64,000 nt of DNA from Symsagittifera roscoffensis (Eukaryota; Xenacoelomorpha; Acoela; Convolutidae), in NCBI RefSeq assembly GCF_963678635.1, contig NC_087070.1, forward strand, positions 20,135,461 to 20,199,460, written 5' to 3'. Numbering within the stretch: the stretch's first letter is position 1; every line of letters starts with the position of its first letter. A program made the position numbers and the translations under genes. This document shows positions 38,701-49,000 of the stretch, piece by piece. The notes under the pieces were generated by a model. That model was not told the origin of the DNA and did not search any database. It saw nothing but the letters and a program-made list of their open reading frames with translations.

Positions 38701-38727
38701 TCATTACACAAGAATTTACCTGAACAT
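23800..38727 (-). CDS. arl13b: ARL13B-type ciliary GTPase, 9 coding exons
   Basis: Exons: 38727-38720 (only ATGTTCAG), 31717-31599, 31283-31034, 30679-30574, 30371-30310, 29567-29430, 25892-25727, 25253-24941, 24278-23800. All phases agree; 1641 nt, 546 aa. GTPase motifs are P-loop GFDNAGKT (27-34), DVGGG (70-74), NKQD (129-132) and CSAL (164-167). The Gly of DVGGG replaces the catalytic Gln of ordinary ARF proteins, an ARL13B hallmark. Ser replaces the usual switch-I Thr in PSLGF (50-54). The N-terminus MFSLLGNC matches vertebrate MFSL with one possible palmitoylation Cys (Cys8). A charged helical region (about 200-250) precedes a long polar tail. A Lys-rich run followed by QLEP (408-411) sits where vertebrates have the RVEP cilium-targeting motif. 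In other animals ARL13B acts in the ciliary membrane as exchange factor for ARL3. An in-frame ATG 30 nt upstream (38757) is an alternative start. The family assignment is strong. Confidence 0.9.
25980..26360 (+). repeat. Dispersed repeat of the 'aacagacagttggaa / aactggatcaat / ttgcgcc' family
   Basis: Same order of blocks as at about 19350-19570, 37900-38040, 43870-44130, 45090-45350 and 48990-49270. It lies in the ARL13B intron between exons 6 and 7. No coding potential. Confidence 0.45.
27410..28450 (-). mobile_element. Decayed non-LTR retrotransposon reverse transcriptase
   Basis: Translating the minus strand from about 28400 gives GARSTT...RQLKE, then KPLYHIFVDLEKAFDHVPQD, the conserved reverse-transcriptase block around the first catalytic Asp. 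Near 27600-27420 the frame LRWFDHFHRREC and TRKTEKGWIHCVKRDL matches the C-terminal part of such proteins (LRWFGH...GRPKKTW). Stops and frameshifts interrupt the middle and the catalytic YADD region was not found. It is an inactive relic, in the ARL13B intron between exons 6 and 7. Confidence 0.85.
29665..30050. mobile_element. MITE, GGCGCC-palindrome family (copy 3)
   Basis: Shares GGGTCCCCCTTTGGTA, GAAGGCGCCTTCGG and TTTGAGGGGGGAGTGCGCG with copies 1 and 2. The right end, complemented, begins CAGTGACGTACGCAG, a typical hAT-style terminus; the left end is eroded. Lies in the ARL13B intron between exons 5 and 6. Confidence 0.65.
32012..32580. repeat. SINE-like dispersed repeat (copy D) with tRNA-like head
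   Basis: ACAGGCGAAGTTGCACTTCG at the start. On the minus strand, about 32350-32280 has TAGCGCAGAGGTAGG and GGTTCAAATCTGG, resembling boxes A and B. The far part shares 'aaatttgcgacttagattg' with copies A-C. Followed by repeats of AAGCTTTGTTTGC. Confidence 0.55.
32731..36609 (+). repeat. Three tandem copies of a 1.15-1.48 kb unit in ARL13B intron 1
   Basis: Anchor GAGTGACTTTGGG occurs at 32831, 34311 and 35572; unit starts (TTTCCTCGAAC) are near 32731, 34205 and 35465. Each unit carries in order a 'cattccggtcgaaacaa' block, GAAGCGAAG(C/T)TTCGCAACA, 'accgagcggtaac', 'aagttgactaagtcgattta' and 'accttTGCTTATCGCAAGG'. Copy lengths differ by internal deletions. Short ORFs recur in the copies but shift frame, so coding is unlikely. 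Confidence 0.85.
37199..37275 (-). repeat. tRNA-like SINE head
   Basis: The minus strand reads GTTCCCGTTTGGCATAGAGG ... GGGTTCGAATCCCGGCCAGA. The T-arm is good, but the acceptor stem does not pair properly and the anticodon loop has 8 nt, so it is not a working tRNA. The flank downstream on the minus strand is shared with the 42.4 kb copy. Confidence 0.6.
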
Positions 38728-40093
38728 TTTACGTCGGCGCAGAAACTGGTGGCACATTAAGTTCCAATTGAAACTCTTCGAGACTGATTCTTATTTACAA
38801 TTTTACATTTATACAATTCATTGTTCGGATAAATCATTTCAATCTGAAAATAACACATAACGTATCACTAGAAAACCTAAATTTATCAACCTTTGACCTT
38901 TTGTTTGCAGTTGTTCCGTAAATCTATTTTCGACGTTGCAACATGGAAATAAAAACCAAAAATCAAATCATGTTACTGACATTTTGGCACTTAATTTGAA
39001 TTTATTACGATGTATTTACAAAAACAGAGAACTTTATGTCAAGCTGAAATGTAGGCTACCCAATTAGATCTTATTGAGGTCAAAAGCGTTTGAAAATAGT
39101 CTATTTTATTTACGCAACTTTTAATACACAGTGAAATGGTACAAAATACAGGGAAATAAATCAACAAATCAATGCACGCATCGCACTATTTCATTCTTCA
39201 CTTCATTTGCAGGACAATAAGAAACGCATTCATGCTGAATAGTTGATGGACATTGGGAGCCAATTGAGATCGCTCACTCATTCCGCCCAAATTCTCAATC
39301 GCAGCCTCATACAAGACACTTGCTTTCGCAAGTGCAAAAATGAAAACAGAGGTAAAAAACCCATTTGATTGACAATCATTTGTGGGAATTTGTCGAATCA
39401 CTTCTTTTGAAAAAACTTTTAAAATTGCGTACTCTGGGGCGATAATCTACCTAAAACTTTGTGAACATTGGCCGCAATAGCGGCTTTATAAAAATTTTAA
39501 TGGCTGGTCGACCAAAATGGATGTCATATATCAATAGCGAGCTCCTCCCCTTGCGCTTGGCACTTTTGCTCCCAACCCAATTTGTCTACTTTAGCACTTG
39601 ATTGCAGAAATATAAATATCGAAACCGAAGCTAAAAACAAAACAGGCTTCAAACTGAAATAATTTTACAAGAAATTTGTTGAGAAATTAATAAGCTAAAT
39701 CGGAAATTGTCAGTAAGGAAATAGAGCTATGAACATACGACTCGTTTTACATCAAAACTGCAAAGGTGTTTTGAGATTGAATAGAAGTGTCAAGTACAAT
39801 AGTACATTAATTTTTAAGGAATTTGATCATATAAGTTTGCGCCCCGACAGAAAACAAAAACAATAATTTAAGCAGAACATCTAGTGCCATTGGGAAAAAA
39901 ATAGAAAGATTAAACGTGCGATGACCTAAACTGGCTAGAAAGAAAAATAACTAAAGCACTTTTCAAACGGGCAGAGAATGAATGCAAATTAATCAAAGTT
40001 ATCAGTTTTGGGCGAGATCATTTCACGGTAGTTCGCTTCTAAAGCGTGAAAAGGTTTTGAACGAAATAAGTGCTAAAAATACTTCAGATTTTT
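38728..40093. other. Region between the LIM-homeobox and ARL13B genes
   Basis: The presumed ARL13B promoter region. No clear motif is seen except a stem-loop family hairpin at 39317-39334 (CACTTGC-TTTC-GCAAGTG). No further coding exon was recognised. Confidence 0.4.
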
Positions 40094-40099
40094 TTTATT
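40094..40099 (-). terminator. AATAAA polyadenylation signal overlapping the LIM-homeobox stop codon
   Basis: The final codons read CAA TAA on the minus strand, followed by A's, so the stop codon is part of AATAAA. If it is used as the poly(A) signal, the 3'UTR would be very short. Downstream signals were not excluded. Confidence 0.4.
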
Positions 40100-43000
40100 G
40101 CGCAGAGACAAAATTCGTGGAAGCTTGACCCATGTTTAAGTTTATACTCTGTTGTGCTGACGTTTGGATTTGAGGTTGCACCGGAGCTCCAGGGGCAAAC
40201 TGACCAGGAGACTGTGCGCTTCCTGGTAAATTTATACCGATTTGGTGGTTTTGAGGCTGGAAATTCTTGAATTGCTCTGATTGCACTGACGGGTAAGCTT
40301 CGTTCGTATTTGATCTTTCACCCGCCGATTGCATAACAATTTGTGCATTGTACTGTTGCGCAACATTTGTTACATCATCAGTTACGTAATACTCGGTTGC
40401 AGGAAAACCCGCAGCTTGACCATTTACTTGTCTTCCATTCGGGTCGAAGTTAGCCTGCTGATTTATCGTGTATTGCTGGTTGTTTTCCATTTTTACGAAA
40501 CCGAAATTTGATTGGTGAAATGCATCGGAATCTTGAGGAGGATTAGGTGCATTCATGTTATAGTCACTTGTGATTGGCTGATTTGTATCTTTGATTACGT
40601 AACTGGCGTAGCCGCTACTTTCAGAAAGATTCGATGCGGCGGGTGATGTTGGGTCATGCTCTTGTATGGCTTGTAAATTATGGCCACTAATTGCCATAGA
40701 TTGAGACAGAGATTCTTGGGTCAAAACGGGGGCGCTAGGTGCCATACTTGACGCTGGTTGGTTCGTGTCTGAGCTGGCACTTGGACTGTGTGCAATTGAC
40801 GAAGACTGGCTGTTTTCTGACGCGAGTTCGACTCCTGCACTGGCCGCAGCAGCTGCCGCCTTTTCCCGCCTGATTTTCTCTTTCGAGCGTCTGTTTTGGA
40901 ACCAGGTCTGAAATCAAAATAGATAGAAAATTCAAGTTACGTCTGAAGCAACCGAAAAAGACTATCACCGTTGAGAACCTCTGTCGTCCTTATTTCAAAA
41001 ATTGACCAACTCACAAGCGTTCAGCTTTAGTTACCTTCAAGTCAATGATTACAATATTTAACATAGAGGCGGAGCGGAGCTTCGCACCACTTCTTGCGAT
41101 ACAACACAAAAGTGAAAAAAACGTAAGTCGAAAAATGAAAATTCTAAAAAAAAACTACGTGAAACACTAAAATTTTCGTAGTCTCGATAAAAGATTACTA
41201 GGGTCAAGCCAAAGCTGGAGGTACGCGTTTGATATTTTTCGAATTTGCCATATTGATACGGGAAGAAATGTGTAATTTCAAAATTTGGACTTTGACTAAA
41301 ACCTTAATTGTTTCTCTGCTAAAATAGGTAAGAAGAATGAAAATTTTGATATTGAAATTATTTCAAAAATTTAAGAATCCACGCTTCTTCAGGACAAAAA
41401 ATCACAACCGGTTCTTTCGATTAAACTTTTCATCTTAGATTTGAAAGGGTAGTTTGAAAGGTAGAAAATTCGAGTCTAAAAAACGGTTGAAAGTTCAAAA
41501 ATTTGACGTTGCGAAATCCAAAAAAGCAGACCGCGGCCGCTGAAGTAAAGAAGGTTTCCCAAACCGGATTTCTGGATTGAACACTTAACTTGAGAATTGG
41601 CACGGTAGTTTTCGAGTAAAGTTTTCAAAACACGGTCTAAGTTCAAAACTTTGACTTTTCTGAGGGCCATAACTGAGGGCCGCAAGCATTGCAGCTTCTC
41701 ACAACCCGCTTTTTGGATTGAACTCAAAATCTCAGATATGGGAGGGTAGTTTTCGAGAAAATTCAAAAAAAATCAGAAATTTGACTTTTCTGAGGGCATA
41801 AATTTTTTGTGTAAAAAAGGTGAGCGATCGCTAATTCACGGAGGCTCCCACTACCTTTTATCTCTAATGAACCCACAATCTGAGATTTGAGAGGTTAGTT
41901 TCCGAGGAAATTTTAAAACATAAAAAACGTTCAAAAAATTGAAAATTTGACTAGACCGATGGCCAATTTTGTTAAATAAAATTTGGTCAAAAAAACGCGC
42001 TCTTTCCATTGATTTCCCTTCTTTGAAAATTGGTAGCGAGATGCTTAAGAAAAACTAAAATTTTTGCAAAAAGTAAAACTTTCAAAGCGTCTCAAAATAA
42101 AAAATAATCAAATAGGAATTTTAAGCCAACATGCATTGAAATTGAAATTAACAACGGAACAAAACTTATGAAACGGGAAAAAGCCGACAATCATTGAGCA
42201 GGCACAGCTGAGCCGAAAAAAATTGATTTAACAAAAAAAGTTTCAAGACCCCCTGAAATTACAATCAACATGATACCAAGATACATGTGTACAGAACAAG
42301 AAAATTAAATGAGGTGCGAACTAAGCCGAAAAAACTTGAACAGATAAAAGAAAGTCCGACAAAAGAATTTTAACCGGAAAAAAAACAAACTTGCATACAT
42401 ACTAAAAGAAAATAAGGTCCGACCGGGATTCGAACCCCAGACCTTAGGATTCAAAGGCGACGGTATTACCTCTAAACCAATTGCAACGATACCTAGAAGT
42501 TGTTAAAACTCAACAAAGAGGCAAAGCAGAGCGTGGCGCCACTTGCAATATAACACAGACATAAAAAAAACATGACAAACATAAGTAGAAAAATATGAAT
42601 TGTGGAAAAAATCTGGGAGAACCAAAATGTTCATATATCTCTGTAAACAATAAAAAAGGGCACAACTAAAATTAGAGGTAGGCGTTTGATATTGTTTGAA
42701 TTTGTTCTACTGATGCGGGATGAAGTGGTTATATTCAAAAATTGAATTTTGTTTCTCTACTAAAATGAGTGAGAAGAGTGCACCAATTTTGTAGAACAAA
42801 TTTTCGCAACCGATTACTTTGAGTGAAACTTTCATATCAGATTGACTTACCGAAATATTTAACTTCTTTCTGTAAAGTCAAAAAATTTCCAAAAAACTGT
42901 CACTAAATCAAAAATTTGACAATTTTGCGAATCATGCCTTTTTTAGTTAAAAAAAAACAATTGGGCGTAGCTGCTTATGCGGAGGAGATTCACATAATCT

Positions 43001-46000
43001 GTTGTTTCGATTGAACGCAAAAACTCGGAGGGTAGTTTTCGAGAAAAATCATTAGTTTCGATAAACGGTACAAAAACCAATTATTGACTTTTCCGAGGGC
43101 CATAACCTTAGCTTAATAAAAAAAAAGTCCTAGTAGATTGTGCAGTGAAAGTTTTCACAACCCCTTTTCAATCAATTGAGCCCAAAATCTGATTTGGGAG
43201 GGTAGTTATCGAGAAAAACCAAAGATTCAAAAACGGTCGAAAAAACCTAGTTATTGACTATTCCAAGGGCCAAAACTTTTCATGTAGAAAAATGTTGGCG
43301 TGGCCCCTGAGTCTTTCATAACCCCTTCTATTTCATAACCAATTCTTCGAGAAAACAAGAAAAACCTAAGAATATGAGTCAAATATTTCCTCGCCGTAGA
43401 CTTTTTCGAAGGCTGCAGACAGTAGGGTAAAGCAAAAAGAGACTAGGGGATTAGTCTTTCTATTGATACGCCTTTATTGAAATTGGGCAAAGTAGTTCTC
43501 AAAAGAACTAAAATTTTTGCAAAAACAAAGAAAAAAGATTCGAAAGTGTCTCAAAAATGTAAAAATCAAAACCCAATCCCATATATTTTCATAAAACCTG
43601 ATTTTGTCAAACAGGAATTAATTAATGCCGCCGAAACTACACAAAATAAGTTGACTAAACCGATGCAACATCAGCCGAAACCATCTAGTGAAAAAACTAA
43701 TTTAAAAAATTTAAAAACGACTAAGTCCATGCTAACAAAGAAGGACGATAAAAATTTGTATCAGAAAACTTGAATGATAATTTAAAAAACGGTATATGAA
43801 CCGACGGAAACTAGGCGAAAAACCACCAATCCAAAAATTCAACATATTTTCAAGAAATTTATTTGTATGTAAGAAAAAATAAACATATCCAACAGACCGA
43901 TAGAAAAGAATCAATGAACGCAATTAAACAGAAAAATTACCGATTTGGTTTTTGAAAAAATCTCAACTTTCAAATTTCAAAGAAAAAAAAAGCCCTTAAA
44001 GCTCTTTGAATTTCAAGAACAAAGGGACATTTTTTCGATTAAATTGGATCAATTTGAGAAAACTGGATCAATAGGTAAACTAGAAGTCGATCACATTTTT
44101 CGTGACCTTTACACTTTTGCTGTTCGATAGTGAAGTTTTCGCCATCTTTTTAGCAAATGAAATTAGAACTGATTTTAAAATCAAATCAAAAGTCAAACCG
44201 CGAAAAAGTGAATTTGAGCTTAAACAAACTTGAAGACTTTCCTTTAAAAAAAATCATCGCAACATACATAAAAGTCTGAACTACGTTCACCGACTCTTTA
44301 TTACTGCCCCTATTGTACTCCACCTATTAAATCGTAGATGAGGTAGTTTTATTTGAAATTTCATGAAATTGAGCCTGTCTTGAAATTTACCAATCCTACA
44401 AAATAGACCATTGTGAACAAAAATATTTACGGGAAAAAAGTATAATATCTGTTTGTAACACCCTTAAAAACCTGTAAGAAGCTGAAAATTTGTAATAAAA
44501 ATTTTTTACGGAAAAAGGAGTCTACTTCGCAATTACAAGACACTTGCTTTCGCAAGTGTAACTAAAGCTAGTTTGAAGTAAATTTGCCATTTTATCAACA
44601 AAAACTCTTACAGCGATTGTTTTTGCTTCCACTCCTATCTCGGCTGCAATTGCGTCTCTCTCCTCCTTTGAAGGCTTCTGATTAGTCAAATAATACGACC
44701 TCAGGTAATCTGCCTGTGGCCCTTTCAAATGGTTCCCTGGACCCCTCTTGTTGGACACCGGAGTCCCAGTGCCACTGGCAGAGAAGGATCCCGCCGCGGG
44801 AGGCGTGTTGGCGGTTCCAGCCGAGGAGACGGAGTTTGGGTTGGAGCTGGTTCCTCCGCTGGTACTGGACCCCATAGACGCACCAGATTTCGGCGAACAT
44901 TGCAGGTCATTCTAAAACAAAAGATTGGCATATACAATCAAAGTTTCGTTGTTATACGCAGCAAAAACCCAACAAGGATAGCCGGTTGCTGAGCAAGCAC
45001 TACAGACGACCATATGCTAACATAATACAAAAAAAATTTGATTTTTTCCAATTAGTGTCGTTTTTGGTAAGATAAACAAGCTAATCGAAGATTGGAAAAG
45101 AATAATGAACGCAAGTAAACATGAAAAAAACATAGATGTCCTTTTAACTCTTTGAATTTCTAAAACAATTTATGATTGGCGCTTTTTTGATAACATGAAC
45201 CCAACTAGAGAACACTGGATCAATAGGTAAAGTTTTTATTCCGATGGAAATCTAAAAATTCAATTCCACTATCGAAACTAGAAATCATTCACGTTTTTTT
45301 GCGCCATTTCCACGTTCGTATTTAGAGAGTGCTATTTACGTCATTTTCAGCAGATGAATTTCAATTAAACTCAAAAAGTACATATATACCTAAGTGCATT
45401 CATAAATGCATCAATATGTATGAATGCCCATCTGTAGTTATTAGAGACTTTTCCTAAAACAAAAAAACCTGCAAGAACTATATAAGTCTTCACTACGTTC
45501 ATTACTCTTGAAAAGATCTGACGAAAGCCTAGAAATGAGGTATATTCGACAATCAGAGAAAAACAGCAAATTTTTTCCCATTTTTTGCAGATATCTAATT
45601 CAATTGTTGAAACTTTTATTCCAAAAAATGTTCAACAAAAAGTCTGCTCGCTCAACATTGAACTAAAAATCAAAAACTTCAAACCGTCTTTTTTCGACAC
45701 GGTGAAAAAAATTTTTGGAATTTCTTAACGTCGTTCGAATCACGGCTTCAATATGATATACTACTCAACCCAGTCCGACGATTATTCGTGGAACCTGATT
45801 TGCGAGAAAAACAAAAACACCCGAATACAAAGTTCATCCACGTTTTTAATGGGCGGACACAACAATTTATCGAAAAGCTTTAACTGCGAATTCTAAAATT
45901 TTTTTTGAACATCTCAAAGCAAACATCTGGCACCAACGGGAAGCACTCCCAAAATCTGCGTCCCAGCGTTAACTCCTTAGTTCCTGACATTAACCAAATC

Positions 46001-49000
46001 ATTTTAAAGCCTGGCCAATCCTAGAACTCAAACATGCGTTATAACTATATGCAGCAATGAAAGAACCTCAGTGAACATTACCTCAGTGGATATCAGCTGT
46101 TTAAATTTCGCAGAGAATTTGCAATGAAATGTAGGGCTTATACAGGAAAACCAGGAATTCTAATTTTCGGCTCTGCCGAAATACACCAAATTGTACCGAA
46201 AAAAAAAGTTTTCTCAAAATTTAAAATTAAAAAATTTAAATGCGAAAGGGTAACCCTTTCAGTTCTTGTGTGAAAATTACACAACTGTGTTAATTTATCT
46301 TCTATGTAAACAATTTAGCTGTATTTTTTGCTTTTAAGTATTTTGTTTGCCTTGAAATTTAGTTCATTTCTGTGTTGCTTTTCAGTTCAAATGGCTCCTA
46401 TTGCGCTGCAGGCTGTTAGCACTGCTATTCGAAAACATGCGTTTTTGAAAAATCTGGACTCGGCTACAGAAAAACTTTGTTTTCTGTTCATATTGCTCAA
46501 AATCATTCAAGTGTTCCAAAACAAACCATGTAAACGATCATTTGGGGGGCATGGCTCATTCACGGGCCATCTCATTGCGTCATGCTCGACAATCGAACAT
46601 GCATATTCCTTCAGCATCTGGGACCAGCGAGGACTAGTTTACCCTGGACATGGTGGCTGTCTGAATTGGAGCTGGTTTACTTATCTCGGATTTGGGCAAC
46701 AAAGGTCTCAAAAACTTTTCATAGAAGGCTACAAAGAGACCAATTCCTTCTGTATCCACCCTCTCTGTAAGTTATGCAACCCATGAATATAATATGAAAA
46801 TGGAAAAACTGAAAGAAATTGGGTACTACTATGATAGAGTGGTCCCCTGAAAAAGCAACTATGATAGACAGGTCCCGCATGCATTTCGAATGTTATAATT
46901 TTGAAAACTAGTTTGCTTATAAATTATTCATTTCAAAAATCTGGCAAAAGATGTTGAGTCAGAAACCTTTCAGATTAAAAATTGTGATTACTATAATTTT
47001 TATATCAAGAAATATGCTCGCTTGAGCTTATTTTACAGTTTAACAACCATAATTGGATTGACTTATTTGTCATCAAAATTCGATTTTTGCAATTTTTTCA
47101 CCTTATAATGTTGAGGGGGGAGGTTTTACGAAACAAACAAACTTAAAATTTGTTTGAAAATATACAGCGAAATCTTTCTGAATCACGAGATTATAATTTA
47201 ACATTTCAGAGCCCAGTGTATTTTTCGCAAGGGACCTGGTTATTTTCAAGGGACCACTCTATCATAGTAGTACCAGAAATTATTTCGTGCTATGACAATT
47301 TTTGCATTGATTTTGATGAAGCAGACTACAGGGTCAAAAATTACTATGCAATTCTATTTGGGAAAATTGACGGAGAAAAAGTACACGCCCCCTTTTGATT
47401 GAAATTACTCAAGACGATCGATCTGCTTATGCCACCATTGTCCGGCAAAAGATCATTGGCGCTCTTGAGAAGATCGGACTTGCAAGCAAAAATGAAAAAT
47501 TCCGTCTGTGAAAAATTCCAATTATGGATAATTCGAGCAAAGTCTCAAAAGATACAAAAAAATAACTTAAGTGTTCAAAAACAGCATCAAGAGCAACTAG
47601 CTATGGGATTATCAAGTTCTGTTAATGTTCCGACCATTGAAAAATGGAGGAGAAATTTGTATTCGAATGAATTTTAGTTTTTTCATTTTTTTTTCAAATT
47701 TTTTTTGATTTCCACGCAAAATCAGGTACAAAAAAATCATTGGACAGCCTTTGAGTAAAGATTCGAACGACATTAAAAACCAACAACATCAGTATCGAGA
47801 AAAACCAATTTGAAATTTTTGATTTTTTAGTACAATTTCGAGCAAATAGAGCTAGCGCTAAGGCGTACACATGGCTTTTCATAGATGAAAAAATCCTAGT
47901 CAAGCCGTTCTAATTTACATTTACTCTTGCTAAATTAGTGTTTTAAGTTTTTTGCGCCATTTTGGGATTCAAAAAAAAAACTTTTTTAACGGTTTTTTTT
48001 TTCGTTTTTCTAGTCATTTTTCAACTAAAACTGTTGTCCATCTTGCGCAGAATGTCGAATATGCTTAAGTTTTAGGTTTTCGTCGAATCTTCTTATCAAA
48101 CCGCGCTAAAAAAAACGACACTTCATTGAAAAAAAATTACGTCAGATCCGTTTATCTCACACCACGCAGAAAAAACTAATTTGGAAAAAAAATCAAAACC
48201 GTAGTTTTCTAAAGTCTACGGTCAAAACCTTCTGCGCTACTTGCACAGTAACCGGCTATCCTTGTTATATTTTAAATTTATACGTCCTGCATGAGTTAAA
48301 CAAGATTTTTTCTTAATTAAATATAAGATCGCCAGGGAAAAAAATCTGCACTAACCTCGCTTGATACAGATACATTGTCACTGGACTTTTCGTCATCTAA
48401 TGCAATATGGGCCACCATTTTAGGGTGAGCCGCTAGTCCGTTTGGATAGTGTTGAGTTTGTGGGGGTGCGAAACCCCCTCCCTGTCGCTGGATAACTATT
48501 GAGGCTGGGGGACATGGGCTGAATGCACTGCTGGAGTTGAGCACCCCTGGTGGTCCTCGGTTTGGGGGAGGGGGCGGCTGGTTGGCAGGATTCGACTGGC
48601 GATAGTCCATCATGTCAATGCTAAACATTTTCTATTAACTTAGTCCATAAAAAATTTATCCTCAAGGTTCACCCGCTTTTCATTCATTACGAATGTTGAC
48701 CAATGTCATGTTCCACCTGATGCAACATATTTAGCAACAACCGCGTAATTTATTTGATTTCAGTTTGTACCAAATGGCGAGTTTTTAGCACAGCGTCGAA
48801 GCTGCAGTTTACAAATACAAGCAAAAACCTAAAAAGAGCAGTAATAAAACACAAAGAACAATGAGTTGAAAAAAAACCAACTTGAAAAAGTAACAAAATT
48901 CCTTGTATTAGGGCGAAAACCAGAAAGTTCCAAATGCCAATTAACGAGAATAACTTTTGGTTTTAAAAAATCTATAACTGACTAAAATATAGCCAACAGA

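Larger units (their letters stand above)
31718..38719 (-). other. ARL13B intron 1 (7 kb), packed with repeats
   Basis: Defined by donor AG|GTAAAT after the 8-base exon and acceptor TTGATCTAG at 31718. It holds a SINE-like element (32.0-32.6 kb), three tandem copies of a 1.15-1.48 kb unit (32.73-36.61 kb), a tRNA-like SINE head (37.2 kb) and stem-loop copies. No other coding exon was recognised inside it. Confidence 0.75.

Noticed and set aside
42418-42489. Functional tRNA gene
   Set aside because: Same reasons as the 37.2 kb copy; the stems are degenerate.
44522-44992. Several overlapping ORFs around 44.7 kb other than the homeobox frame
   Set aside because: They are shadows of the less AT-rich exon 6. 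Only the frame encoding the first part of the homeodomain joins in phase to its neighbours.
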